A DNA stretch of 64,000 bases from Clostridiaceae bacterium (GCA_910575585.1 CAJTGF010000002.1:147794-211793); one strand, 5' to 3'; shown: positions 50,462 to 59,382, numbered from the stretch's first letter. Notes: a model not told the origin generated them from the sequence alone. Program-made: numbers and translations.

Positions 50462-50490
50462 TTGACATTTCCCCCATTTTCTCCTAAGAT
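50462..50490 (+). promoter_or_regulatory. Promoter of the lacI-type gene
   Basis: Minus-35 TTGACA (50462-50467), 17-base spacer, minus-10 TAAGAT (50485-50490); AGGAGG and ATG 50525 follow. Confidence 0.75.
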
Positions 50491-50524
50491 TAAAACAATC
50501 ATAACCCAGGAGGTATCCGTTTTT

Positions 50525-51574
50525 ATGGCAGTTACCTTAAAAGATGTGGCGGCTCTTGCAGGCGTCTCCCCATCCACCGTATCCAGGACCTGCAAAGACA
50601 ATCCCTCCATCAGCCAGGAGACAAAAGAGCGGGTCCGCCGGGCCATGGCCAAACTTGGATATGACCCGGGGATCTCCGCCCAGCCGATTCCTGCCCAATT
50701 CCAGGCAAGCAGGGCCATCGGCGTCATTTTGCCGCCGTCCCAGAAAGAGACCTACGAAAATTCCTTTTACCTGGAGGCCATCCGCGGTATCAGCCAGTTC
50801 TGCAGCCACCGCCAGTATGTCAACACCGTCATTACCGGCCAAAGCGGGGAGGAGCTTATGGACGTCATCCGGGCCCTAAACCGCAGCGGGCAGGTGGAGA
50901 ACTTTATCATCCTCTACTCCCGGCAGCAGGACCCGGTCATTGACTACCTGTACAATGAGGGGCTTCTTTACGCGCTTTTAGGGAAAGCCTACCAGTATGC
51001 CAACCAGACCATTTACATTGACAACGACAACCTTTTGGCCGGCCAGGAGGCCACGGAATATCTCATCGGCCTGGGCCACAGAAAGATCGCCTACTTTGGC
51101 AGCGACAGCAGCCTGATGTTCTCCGCTGACCGCAAAGCCGGCTACCAGCTGGCCATGGCTCTCCACAAACTGCCCCAGAAGCCAGAATACTGTCTCGAAG
51201 CCCCCTCTGTCATGGGCTGTGACCTTGAGGCTCTCCATGCGCTTTTAAAAAGCCCGTCCCGCCCTACGGCCATGGTGGTCAGCGACGACATCCTGGCTGT
51301 GGCCCTGCAGCGGGTCTGCCTGGAAATGGGCCTGTCCATCCCAAAAGATCTGTCCATCATCTCCTTTAACAACTCCCTGCTGGCCAGGCTCGCCTCCCCA
51401 CAGCTGACCTCCATCGACGTCAATTCCTGCCAGCTGGGCATCGAGGCCGCCTCTCAGATCATCAACCATATGGAAGATCCCAACCTGATGGCCACCAAGA
51501 TCATTGTCCCCCACCAGCTTATTGAGCGGGACAGCTGCAGGCCCCTTCCACCCTTTGAGCCGGAGACAAAGTGA
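50525..51574 (+). CDS. LacI-family transcriptional regulator, probable maltodextrin regulator
   Basis: 349 residues from ATG 50525 (AGGAGG 11 bases upstream). The N-terminal helix-turn-helix and hinge are standard: VTLKDVAALAGVSPSTVSRT and ETKERVRRAMAKLGYDPG. The ligand domain shows RAIGVILPPSQKETYENSFY, QEATEYLIGLGHRKIAYFGS, RPTAMVVSDDILAVALQRVC. The divergent malQ and the TGCAA-repeat sites between them point to control of maltodextrin genes, as MalR-type proteins do. The second helix-turn-helix residues (TVSRTCKD) deviate from the common TVSRVLN. Confidence 0.92.
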   Translation: MAVTLKDVAALAGVSPSTVSRTCKDNPSISQETKERVRRAMAKLGYDPGISAQPIPAQFQASRAIGVILPPSQKETYENSFYLEAIRGISQFCSHRQYVNTVITGQSGEELMDVIRALNRSGQVENFIILYSRQQDPVIDYLYNEGLLYALLGKAYQYANQTIYIDNDNLLAGQEATEYLIGLGHRKIAYFGSDSSLMFSADRKAGYQLAMALHKLPQKPEYCLEAPSVMGCDLEALHALLKSPSRPTAMVVSDDILAVALQRVCLEMGLSIPKDLSIISFNNSLLARLASPQLTSIDVNSCQLGIEAASQIINHMEDPNLMATKIIVPHQLIERDSCRPLPPFEPETK

Positions 51575-51624
51575 CGATCCCGTATTTTTTTAATGCTTTT
51601 TCCTTCGATCTGTGGTACACTAGT

Positions 51625-51791
51625 CTAGTACTGCTTTGCGGAAATAACGGTGAATAAAGTGCCAGATGTCTGCGGAATCTGTGCGTCTGCAAAGCGACGG
51701 CGTAGTGGTGCCTACGTCTAGCTTTGCAGACGTGCAGAGGGCGTAGACAGCGGGTGCTTTATTCACTGGAATTTCCGCAAGGCAGTACTAG
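51625..51791. repeat. Element C: 167-bp nested hairpin
   Basis: CTAGTACTGC at the left pairs with GCAGTACTAG at the right; inside, GTGAATAAAG pairs with CTTTATTCAC and CGTCTGCAAAGC with GCTTTGCAGACG, and the tip has CGTAG/CTACG. Only one copy is seen. It separates lacI from the DUF1846 gene. Confidence 0.75.
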
Positions 51792-51854
51792 GTTTGAAAA
51801 ATACTTTCTGGCGCGATCACATCGATCCAACAAAATCATGGAAGGAATCTCATT

Positions 51855-53333
51855 ATGAAAATAGGATTTGACAATCAGCAGTATCACATCACCCAGTCAG
51901 AACACATCAAGGAACGGATCAGCCAGTTCGGGGACAAGCTGTATCTGGAATTTGGAGGAAAACTGTTTGACGACTACCACGCCTCCAGGGTCCTTCCCGG
52001 CTTCGCCCCTGACAGCAAGCTCCAGATGCTGATGCAGCTTGCGGACCAGTCGGAGATCGTGGTGGCCATCCGGGCCTCGGACATTGAAAAAAACAAGGTC
52101 CGCTACGATCTGGGGATTACCTATGACCTGGACGTGCTGCGCCTGATCCAGTCCTTTGGGGACAGGGGGCTGTATGTAGGCAGTGTTGTCATCACCCAGT
52201 ACACCGGCCAGTCGGCGGCGGACACATTCAAAGAAAAGCTGGAACGCATGGGCATCCGGGTCTACCGCCACTATCCCATCGACGGCTATCCCAACAACAT
52301 CCCCACCATCATCAGCGACAGCGGCTTCGGCAAAAACGATTACATAGAGACTTCCCGGCCCCTTGTCATTGTCACGGCTCCGGGGCCGGGCAGCGGCAAG
52401 ATGGCCACCTGCCTGTCCCAGCTCTACCATGAAAACCGCCGGGGCATCAAGGCAGGCTACGCCAAATTTGAGACATTTCCTATCTGGAACCTGCCCTTAA
52501 AGCATCCGGTCAACCTGGCCTACGAGGCAGCCACTGCCGACTTAAACGACGTGAATATGATCGACCCCTTCCACCTGGAAGCTTACGGGCAGACCACCGT
52601 AAACTACAACCGGGACGTGGAGATCTTCCCGGTGCTCAACGCCATCTTTGAGGGGATCTACGGGGAAAGCCCCTACAAGTCCCCCACCGACATGGGCGTC
52701 AACATGGTAGGCAACTGCATCATTGACGACGACGCCTGCCGGGAAGCCTCCCTCCAGGAGATCCTGCGCCGGTATTACCACGCCTTAAACCGCCGGGCCA
52801 CAGGCAACGGTTCCGAGGAAGAGGTCTACAAGATCGAGCTTTTGATGAAGCAGGCCCGGATCACGGCAAAGGACAGAAAAGTAGCTGTGGCCGCCAACGA
52901 AAAGGCCCAGGTAAATGAATCACCGGCTGCAGCCCTGGAACTGCCCGACGGACAGATCGTCACCGGAAAGACCAGCGATCTTCTCGGCTCCTCCGCAGCC
53001 CTGCTCTTAAACGCGGTAAAGACACTGGGACACATCCCCGATGAGATCCATCTCATCGCCCCGTCCGCCATTGAGCCTATCCAAAAGCTGAAAGTCAATT
53101 ATTTCGGCAACAAAAATCCCAGGCTCCACACCGACGAGGTGCTTATCGCTCTGTCCATGTGTGCCGCCACGGACCAGAATGCCCAGAAAGCCTTGGATCA
53201 GCTGTCCAAGTTAAAAGGCTGCCAGGCCCACACCTCCGTGATGCTGTCCAATGTGGACATCCGCACCTTCCAGCGTCTGGGCGTGGAACTGACCAGCGAG
53301 CCGGTTTTCGAACATCAGAAGATCTACCGATAA
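51855..53333 (+). CDS. DUF1846 (UPF0371) protein
   Basis: 492 residues, the usual length. It begins KIGFDNQQYHITQSEHIKER and contains the family block LYLEFGGKLFDDYHASRVLP, a P-loop-like VTAPGPGSGKMATCLSQLYH, and KAGYAKFETFPIWNLPLKHP. Structures of relatives show a nucleotide-binding fold, but the reaction is not known to me. Monocistronic, between element C and a strong hairpin. AAGGAATCTC precedes the ATG. Confidence 0.93.
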   Translation: MKIGFDNQQYHITQSEHIKERISQFGDKLYLEFGGKLFDDYHASRVLPGFAPDSKLQMLMQLADQSEIVVAIRASDIEKNKVRYDLGITYDLDVLRLIQSFGDRGLYVGSVVITQYTGQSAADTFKEKLERMGIRVYRHYPIDGYPNNIPTIISDSGFGKNDYIETSRPLVIVTAPGPGSGKMATCLSQLYHENRRGIKAGYAKFETFPIWNLPLKHPVNLAYEAATADLNDVNMIDPFHLEAYGQTTVNYNRDVEIFPVLNAIFEGIYGESPYKSPTDMGVNMVGNCIIDDDACREASLQEILRRYYHALNRRATGNGSEEEVYKIELLMKQARITAKDRKVAVAANEKAQVNESPAAALELPDGQIVTGKTSDLLGSSAALLLNAVKTLGHIPDEIHLIAPSAIEPIQKLKVNYFGNKNPRLHTDEVLIALSMCAATDQNAQKALDQLSKLKGCQAHTSVMLSNVDIRTFQRLGVELTSEPVFEHQKIYR

Positions 53334-53345
53334 GAATGCTTAAAA

Positions 53346-53382
53346 CAGGGGGCGTATGGAAGATCCCATACGCCCCCTGTCC
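53346..53382 (+). terminator. Strong hairpin behind the DUF1846 gene
   Basis: CAGGGGGCGTATGG-GAAGAT-type loop-CCATACGCCCCCTG: a 14-15 bp perfect stem. No long T run follows (TCCGTC), so termination is likely but not textbook. Confidence 0.65.
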
Positions 53383-53442
53383 GTCTGTCATCTGCTTTTC
53401 CGCTTTTCCGTAATTCTTCTATTCTGCTATTCCGCCACTGCC

Positions 53443-53877
53443 TTATCCTTCAATGGCGATATACCGCTCTTCCTCCTTCTTTGGCAGCGCCTCCTTCTTG
53501 GGAACTGTCAGCTTTAAGATGCCGTTGTCAAACTTTGCCCGAATATCCTCCTGGGTCACTTCCCTTCCTACGAAGAACCGTCTCTGGCAGGAGCCGGAGT
53601 ACCGCTCCCTGCGGATATATCTCCCTTTGTCGTCCTTCTCGTCCCTGTCGCTGGTTGTCTGGGCTTCAACGGTCAGGTATCCGTCCTTTAACTCTGCCCG
53701 AATATCCTCCTTTTTAAATCCCGGCATCTCAATATCCAGCTCATAGCCCTGATCCGTATCCCGGATATCGGTCTTCATAAAGCCTCCCGACACAAGGTCG
53801 CCTCTCCAGTTCCCAAACGGGAAACCGCTCATAAGATCATCAAATAAATTTTCCCCGAAAATACTTGGCATCAACAT
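53443..53877 (-). CDS. hsp20: Hsp20/alpha-crystallin small heat shock protein
   Basis: 144 residues; ATG 53877 is preferred because AAGGAGAG is 6 bases upstream, whereas an ATG two codons earlier abuts it. The alpha-crystallin domain runs from VSGGFMKTDIRDTDQGYELD through IEMPGFKKEDIRAELKDGYL to DIRAKFDNGILKLTVPKKEA. It prevents aggregation of unfolding proteins without ATP. A CIRCE element overlaps the promoter, so HrcA repression is expected. Confidence 0.95.
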   Translation of the reverse strand: MLMPSIFGENLFDDLMSGFPFGNWRGDLVSGGFMKTDIRDTDQGYELDIEMPGFKKEDIRAELKDGYLTVEAQTTSDRDEKDDKGRYIRRERYSGSCQRRFFVGREVTQEDIRAKFDNGILKLTVPKKEALPKKEEERYIAIEG

Positions 53878-53928
53878 AATCATCTCTCCTTATCTATAAA
53901 TGCTATTTGTTTTATTTGTTATATATGT

Positions 53929-53957
53929 ACTATATCACTTATTATTAGCACTGTCAA
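53929..53957 (-). promoter_or_regulatory. Promoter of hsp20
   Basis: Minus strand: -35 TTGACA (53952-53957), 17-base spacer, -10 TATAGT (53929-53934). The -35 is inside the CIRCE element. Confidence 0.85.
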
Positions 53958-53971
53958 GGGGCGAGTGCTAA
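53945..53971. promoter_or_regulatory. CIRCE element (HrcA operator)
   Basis: TTAGCACTG-N9-GAGTGCTAA against the consensus TTAGCACTC-N9-GAGTGCTAA, one mismatch. HrcA bound here would cover the -35 box of hsp20. Confidence 0.92.
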
Positions 53972-54044
53972 TTTATTTGTGAAAAATCTGTGAACATTCC
54001 CCACATGTATGAAGATCCATTCCTGCCATATGAAACGGATAAAA

Positions 54045-54083
54045 GAAGCTCCGGCCAGTCTTTCACTGCCCGGAGCTCCTCTT
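54045..54083 (-). terminator. Terminator behind the SASP gene
   Basis: On the minus strand GCTCCGG-N15-CCGGAGC is followed by TTCTTTTATCC. Confidence 0.8.
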
Positions 54084-54100
54084 TGATTCTTATTTCATCT

Positions 54101-54307
54101 TTACTTCCCAGCCATCTGTCTCTCCTGGGCCTCAATCATCTTTTTCACCATATACCCGCCTACGGAACCGTTCTGGGCAGATGTCAGGTTGCCGTTGTAG
54201 CCGTTAGTAAGCGGCACTCCGATCTCGCCTGCAACTTCCATTTTGAATTTGTCCATCGCCTCTCTTGCCTCTGGTACATTAGTAGTGTTCGTAGATTTGT
54301 TAGACAT
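54101..54307 (-). CDS. Small acid-soluble spore protein, alpha/beta type
   Basis: 68 residues: EAREAMDKFKMEVAGEIGVP with the GPR protease site region (K.E.A.E.G), then LTNGYNGNLTSAQNGSVGGY and MVKKMIEAQERQM. These proteins coat spore DNA in the A-like form and are degraded on germination. AAGGAGG precedes ATG 54307. It shows that the organism forms spores. Confidence 0.96.
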   Translation of the reverse strand: MSNKSTNTTNVPEAREAMDKFKMEVAGEIGVPLTNGYNGNLTSAQNGSVGGYMVKKMIEAQERQMAGK

Positions 54308-54456
54308 AATAAACGCCTCCTTGATTTAAAGTGTGTTGGTTAATTGCTACACTCCTATTATGTGTCTTAGCAAAAATAATACACTAGAAGGTTCTGCGTA
54401 ATCTGTCATTTTTTAACAAATTCCTAATCTGGATAAAGCGGAGCTTTGGTTTTATC

Positions 54457-54757
54457 TTGCTGTTTAGTTAAAAGTGCGCAGAGTCGGCGGTTGTCGTGGA
54501 GCCAGGGCGGGAAGGGTGGGATGGTACCGTCCGGGTTCAGATATGCCAAACATTCCGATGAGCCCTTAAGGCAGAAAACACTCGGGGTGAGGCCCTCCTG
54601 TTTTCCTGGTCTCATCTTCATGGCATATATTCACCCTGCCGGTACCATCCCACCCTTCCCGCCCTGGCAAAAGCAGATATTCGCTGGCCGGGATTTGCTC
54701 GCTTAAGGTGTTTCCGATAGGGGCGCTGTTTCAACGTTGCGGCGGAAAGATATCTGT
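54457..54757 (+). repeat. Element A copy 2, full length, with distinct arms
   Basis: Left end CTTGCTGTTTAGTT, arms GCCAGGGCGGGAAGGGTGGG (54501-54520, continuing to 54529) and their perfect complement at 54640-54668 (29 bp). Between the arms lies the conserved core: CCGGGTTCAGATATGCC, GATGAGCCC, GGAAAACA, CTCGGGGTGAGGCCCTCC, TGTTTTCC, CTCATC, GGCATATATTCACCC. The core itself nests: GATGAG/CTCATC, GGAAAACA/TGTTTTCC, ATATGCC/GGCATAT. A tail (TTAAGGTGTTTCCGATAGGG onward) is shared with copy 3. Confidence 0.85.
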
Positions 54758-55160
54758 TTTATCGACAGTAAAGTTTGCGCATGGTATTTATCGGAACAGA
54801 TCCTGCCTGTTATACTTTGGGTGTTAGCCAAAAGGATGTTGTTTGAGTTCGCAAATGCCATAAACATAATCCTTTCATATGGTTGAAATATGGCGGCTAA
54901 TATAGATACTGACCAACACCATATTTTAATAACACGAGGAAAAACACCGGAAAACACGGCCTTTTTATAATTTTCCATATTTTATAAAGCAGGACGTGGA
55001 GTATCCATGCGTGTATAGGAACATAAAAACTCGAATACCCGAATCCGCGGAAGAACGGAATCTTGCTATTGCTTTCAATTGCAAGGCGGCAGATCCTTTC
55101 AGGTTCACAGCAACCCCGCCTTAACCTTACTCAACAATATACTTGAGGCCATAAAAAGAA
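54758..55160. other. Non-coding spacer between inverted copies of element A
   Basis: About 400 bp, lower in GC. Frames here are short and without ribosome sites or recognisable protein features; I see no gene. Confidence 0.5.
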
Positions 55161-55446
55161 GCTGTTTTTTCGCTGCAAAGTCGAAACAGCGTCCCCTACC
55201 GAAACCACCTTAAGTGAGCAAACCTTAGCCAGCGAATTCTGGTTTTGCCAGGCAGAGGAGAGCTGTCCCGGCAGGGTGAATCTATGCCATGGAGATGAGA
55301 CCAGGAAAACAGGAGGGCCTCACCCCGAGTGTTTTCCGCTTTGGGCTCATCGGAATGTTCGGCATATCTGAACCCGGACGGGACAGCTCTCCTCTGACTG
55401 GCCTCACGACAATCCCCGCCCATTGTTCACTCAACAATACAGCAAT
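55161..55446 (-). repeat. Element A copy 3, full length, inverted relative to copy 2
   Basis: Read on the minus strand it starts ATTGCTGTATTGTTGAGTGA, has arms CCAGTCAGAGGAGAGCTGTC (continuing CCG) and CGGGACAGCTCTCCTCTGCC (continuing TGG), one mismatch over 23 bp, and the same core as copy 2. Terminal TTGAGTGA.CAA and TTTGCTCACTTAA are also inverted repeats. Confidence 0.85.
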
Positions 55447-55483
55447 TTATCCCTTTCACCATTTCACACAAAAAAGCTTTCCT

Positions 55484-57541
55484 TCACAAATTCACCTTAT
55501 CATAACTACTTTCCAGATACTTTCCAAGCCGCCTCCCAAGCTCCTGATGTTCCGGACAGACCAGATCCCGGTCCGCCTCAAGAAGCCGGTCCACCTCCTG
55601 GGACACGGTTTTTAAAAGATTGGCGTCCGTAAAAATATCCGCCAGCTTAAACTCCATATCCCCGCTTTGGCGGATGCCGAAGATATCCCCCGGCCCCCGC
55701 AGCTTTAAATCCTCCGAGGCGATGTAAAACCCGTCGTTGGACCGGTTTAGGATATCCAACCGCTCCGACGTCCCCTCCTGGTCCCCGCAGTTGACCAAGA
55801 TGCAGTACGATTGATGCTTTCCCCGGCCTACCCGCCCCCGCAGCTGGTGCAGCTGGGCCAGACCGAACCGTTCCGCGTTTTCGATCATCATCACCGTGGC
55901 GTTTGGCACATTGACCCCCACCTCGATCACCGTGGTGGACACTAACACCTGAATCTCATTGGCCGCAAACCGCTCCATGATCTCGTTCTTTTCTTTGCCC
56001 TTCATCTTCCCGTGGAGGAAGTCAACCGCGATCCCCGGCAGCGCTTCCCGCAAAGTCTTGGTGTAATCCAGCACATTCTCCGCCTCCATCATCTCGCTGT
56101 ACTCCACCATGGGACAGATTACATAAGCCTGCCGCCCCTGCTCCACCTGTTTCCTTATAAACGAGTAAGCATTGGGCCGATAACTGGTTCCTACAACGCA
56201 GTTTTTCACCGGCAGCCGGTCCGACGGCATCTGATCGATAACGGAAATGTCCAGATCCCCGTATAAGATAATGGCCAACGTTCTGGGTATCGGCGTGGCG
56301 CTCATGACCAGAACATGAGGTTCCTGGCCCTTGTCCCCAAACATCTGCCGCTGCCCCACGCCGAACCGGTGCTGCTCGTCGGTGATCACCAGGGCCAGCC
56401 TGTCATAGACCACCTTGTCCTGGATCAGGGCGTGGGTCCCCACAACGATATCCGCCTCATGGCTTTTGATCTTCTCGTAAGCCATCCGCTTCTCCTTTGC
56501 CGTCATGGAGCCGGTAAGCAGAACCGGGACCTTGTCAATGCCGTAGTCGGCAAACATGCGGAGCATGCCCTCATAATGCTGCCTGGCCAAAACCTCAGTG
56601 GGAGCCATCATCGCCCCCTGGCAGCCGTTATAAGCTGCCGTCAAAAGGGCCATGATGGCGATAACGGTCTTACCCGAACCCACATCCCCCTGGACAAGGC
56701 GGTTCATCACCAGCCCGCCGGCCATGTCCTCCATGATTTCATCAAGCACCTTCCTCTGGGCCTTTGTCAGATCATAGGGAAGGTCCTCCATAAGCTTTGC
56801 CACCTGCGGCGCCGCTTTCATGACCCAGGCGCTCTTTCTGTCCTGCCGCTTCTCCTTTAACCGCCGCACTGCCAGGATAAACAAGAAAAACTCGTCAAAC
56901 ACCAGCCGCTTCCTGGCAAAAAGAAGCTGCTGCCGATTCTCCGGAAAATGGATGTGCTCCAGGGCAAAATTGTACTCCGCCAGCTCATATTTTTTCCGGA
57001 TGTAGGCCGGAAGATACTCCCGCTCCATCTGCCTGCGCAAAAGGGCCTGGGCCACCGCTTTTGTAATGGCTTTATTTCCCAGCCCTTTGGTCTGGCCGTA
57101 CACCGGCTGCATGGACTCCATCATGGCCTGGTAGCCTTCCCTGGCAAAGATCTCCGGCTGCTCCATGGTCAGGCGGTTATTCTTTTTCACGACTTTTCCG
57201 TAAAAAACGTGATACGTCCCTGCCTGAAGCGTATTTTTCAAAAAAGGCATATTAAACCAGGTCAGCTGCAGCGTCCCCGTCTCATCCCTTAACGAGGCGG
57301 TGATCACCTTCTTATTCTGAAAAGCGCGGACAGACGCCGACTTTTGAAGAACCCCTGCCGCCGCTCCTGTCATATCCACTTTCAGCTCCCCTATGGGGGA
57401 CGGCTCCTCATAGACGTGGTATTCCCTGGGATAGTACCCCAAAAGATCCTGAATCGTAAAGATCCCCAATTTTTCAAACAGCTTTCCCGTCTTGTCCCCG
57501 ATCCCCTTTAGGGCGCGGACCGAATCCTGATCGCTCTCCAT
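55484..57541 (-). CDS. recG: ATP-dependent DNA helicase RecG
   Basis: 685 residues. N-terminal wedge domain (LKGIGDKTGKLFEKLGIFTI), Walker A NRLVQGDVGSGKTVIAIMAL, Walker B/DExH LALVITDEQHRFGVGQRQMF, motif III VLVMSATPIPRTLAIILYGD, and HQLRGRVGRGKHQSYCILV. RecG reverses stalled forks and processes Holliday junctions. The order gls24-yloV-recG, with rpmB divergent, is the classical Firmicutes arrangement. Confidence 0.97.
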   Translation of the reverse strand: MESDQDSVRALKGIGDKTGKLFEKLGIFTIQDLLGYYPREYHVYEEPSPIGELKVDMTGAAAGVLQKSASVRAFQNKKVITASLRDETGTLQLTWFNMPFLKNTLQAGTYHVFYGKVVKKNNRLTMEQPEIFAREGYQAMMESMQPVYGQTKGLGNKAITKAVAQALLRRQMEREYLPAYIRKKYELAEYNFALEHIHFPENRQQLLFARKRLVFDEFFLFILAVRRLKEKRQDRKSAWVMKAAPQVAKLMEDLPYDLTKAQRKVLDEIMEDMAGGLVMNRLVQGDVGSGKTVIAIMALLTAAYNGCQGAMMAPTEVLARQHYEGMLRMFADYGIDKVPVLLTGSMTAKEKRMAYEKIKSHEADIVVGTHALIQDKVVYDRLALVITDEQHRFGVGQRQMFGDKGQEPHVLVMSATPIPRTLAIILYGDLDISVIDQMPSDRLPVKNCVVGTSYRPNAYSFIRKQVEQGRQAYVICPMVEYSEMMEAENVLDYTKTLREALPGIAVDFLHGKMKGKEKNEIMERFAANEIQVLVSTTVIEVGVNVPNATVMMIENAERFGLAQLHQLRGRVGRGKHQSYCILVNCGDQEGTSERLDILNRSNDGFYIASEDLKLRGPGDIFGIRQSGDMEFKLADIFTDANLLKTVSQEVDRLLEADRDLVCPEHQELGRRLGKYLESSYDKVNL

Positions 57542-57571
57542 AACCTTCCATCCCGTCTTTCAAAACTGACC

Positions 57572-57610
57572 CAAGGGGCCCTTATGCATCCCTGCATCCT
57601 GGCCCCTTGT
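57572..57610 (-). terminator. Hairpin between yloV and recG
   Basis: CAAGGGGCC and GGCCCCTTG form a 9-bp stem with a 20-base loop. The T run is poor on the minus strand (GGTCAGTTTT), so it may attenuate recG transcription rather than stop it. Confidence 0.5.
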
Positions 57611-57641
57611 CTTTTCCCCGTCTTCGGTTTCTTTTCTATAC

Positions 57642-59363
57642 TTATTCCACGGACATCAGATAATAGTAAATAGGCTGGCCGCCGCTGTGAAGCTCCACCT
57701 CGCAGTCCGGCCAGGCTTCCTCTACCCGCTCCAAAAGCTTCTCCGCCGTCTCCTGCCCGATATCCACGCCGTAGTAAATGGTAATCAGCTCCGAATCCCC
57801 GTCCACCATGGATTTCAGCGTATCCAGCGTGGTGTCCATCACAGACTTGCCCACGCACAGGATGCCGGCGTCGCCGATGCCCATAATATCCCCTGAATGG
57901 ATCTCCTTGTCGTCGATCACCGTATCCCGGACCGCGTAGGTGATCTGTCCCGTCTTCACCCGGCCCATCTCCGCCATCATGGCCTCCTTGTTCTCCTGGG
58001 GCGAAAGATCCGGCGCGAAATTGATGATGGCCGTGATGCCCTGGGGAACGGTCTTGGAAGGCACTACCACAATATCCTTATCCTCTGCCAGAGAAGCCGC
58101 CTGCTCCGCCGCCAGAATGATGTTGCTGTTGTTGGGAAGGATGTAAATGGTGTCCGCGTTGACCTTGTCAATGGCATTGAGCATATCCTCGGTGCTGGGG
58201 TTCATGGTCTGGCCTCCCTCGATCAGGTAGTCGGCGCCGATCCCCTGAAAGATCTCTCCAAAGCCTCTGCCGATGGACACCGCGATAAACCCGTACTCTT
58301 TCCTGGGCTGATCCTGGCCGCCCTCTGCCTGCTGGCCCAAAGCCATCTGGCCCGCGCCGCCTAAGGCGGCCTGCCCCTTCTCCTGACCGGCCTTCTTCTC
58401 CGCATCCATGATCAGACGCTCCTGATGCTCTTCCCGCATGTTGTCGATCTTCATCCTGGACAGAGAGCCGAAAGTCAGGGCCTTCTGGATGGCAAGGCCC
58501 GGGTCGTTGGTGTGGACATGCACTTTGACCACATCATCATCCGATACCACCACAATGGAATCGCCGATGGACTCCAGGTAGGTCTTAAACTCCCGCTCCT
58601 GCCTGTCCCCGTACTCCTTCTCCACATTAATGATAAATTCCGTGCAGTAGCCGAACTTGATGTCCGCCTCTTCAAGGGCCGGACCCTGTGCTGCCTGGGA
58701 GACAGGCTGCGGCGTCCCGCCGGCTCCCGTTTGAAGATTAAGATCCGTCTCCTTGCCCAAAAGGCCGTCCAGACACCCTTTCATCACCTGCATCAGCCCT
58801 TGTCCGCCGGAATCCACCACGCCTGCCTGCTTAAGGATCGGCAGCATCTCCGGCGTCTGGCTAAGGACATAGTCCCCGTGGGCAATGACCTTTTGGGCAA
58901 ACTCGATGACATCCTCCGTCTCCGTCACCAGCTCCACCGCCTTGTCCGCCATCCCCTTTGCCACCGTCAGAATCGTACCCTCCTTAGGCTTCATGACGGC
59001 CTTGTAGGCAGTCTCCGCAGCCCTGACAAAGGCGTTGGCCAATGTGGTGGTGGTAATGGTCTCAAGGGGCTTGATCTCCTTGGTAAACCCCCGAAACAGC
59101 TGGGACAAGATCACGCCGGAGTTGCCCCTTGCGCCCCGAAGGGAGCCGGAGGAGATGGCCTTTGCCAGATTCTCCATGGTAGGCTCTTCAATGGCCGCCA
59201 CTTCCCTGGCAGCCGACATAATGGTCATGGTCATATTCGTGCCCGTATCTCCGTCCGGCACCGGGAACACGTTCAGTTCGTTAATCCATTCCTTTTTTGC
59301 TTCCAGCCCCTTGGCGCCTGCCAGAAAGGCCCTTTGAAGAGTTTTTGCGTCAATCGTATTCAT
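57642..59363 (-). CDS. yloV: YloV/FakA-like DAK2-domain protein
   Basis: 573 residues from ATG 59363; a GTG two codons earlier has the better spacing to AAGGAGGAG and could be used. N-terminal DAK2 domain: VFPVPDGDTGTNMTMTIMSA and SSGSLRGARGNSGVILSQLF, with metal-binding Asp residues and the kinase glycine loop. The central part includes GYCTEFIINVEKEYGDRQER, and the C-terminal DegV-like half has DADTIYILPNNSNI-type sequence. Homologs phosphorylate fatty acids held by FakB proteins. A Gln/Gly/Ala-rich insert at ~325-355 is unusual. Acts with the Gls24 gene just upstream. Confidence 0.92.
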   Translation of the reverse strand: MNTIDAKTLQRAFLAGAKGLEAKKEWINELNVFPVPDGDTGTNMTMTIMSAAREVAAIEEPTMENLAKAISSGSLRGARGNSGVILSQLFRGFTKEIKPLETITTTTLANAFVRAAETAYKAVMKPKEGTILTVAKGMADKAVELVTETEDVIEFAQKVIAHGDYVLSQTPEMLPILKQAGVVDSGGQGLMQVMKGCLDGLLGKETDLNLQTGAGGTPQPVSQAAQGPALEEADIKFGYCTEFIINVEKEYGDRQEREFKTYLESIGDSIVVVSDDDVVKVHVHTNDPGLAIQKALTFGSLSRMKIDNMREEHQERLIMDAEKKAGQEKGQAALGGAGQMALGQQAEGGQDQPRKEYGFIAVSIGRGFGEIFQGIGADYLIEGGQTMNPSTEDMLNAIDKVNADTIYILPNNSNIILAAEQAASLAEDKDIVVVPSKTVPQGITAIINFAPDLSPQENKEAMMAEMGRVKTGQITYAVRDTVIDDKEIHSGDIMGIGDAGILCVGKSVMDTTLDTLKSMVDGDSELITIYYGVDIGQETAEKLLERVEEAWPDCEVELHSGGQPIYYYLMSVE

Positions 59364-59382
59364 ACCCACCAGATGCTCCTCC

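Noticed and set aside
54703..54978. 91-codon minus-strand frame in the spacer between element A copies
   Set aside because: Overlaps the element A tail, has no ribosome site or family resemblance.
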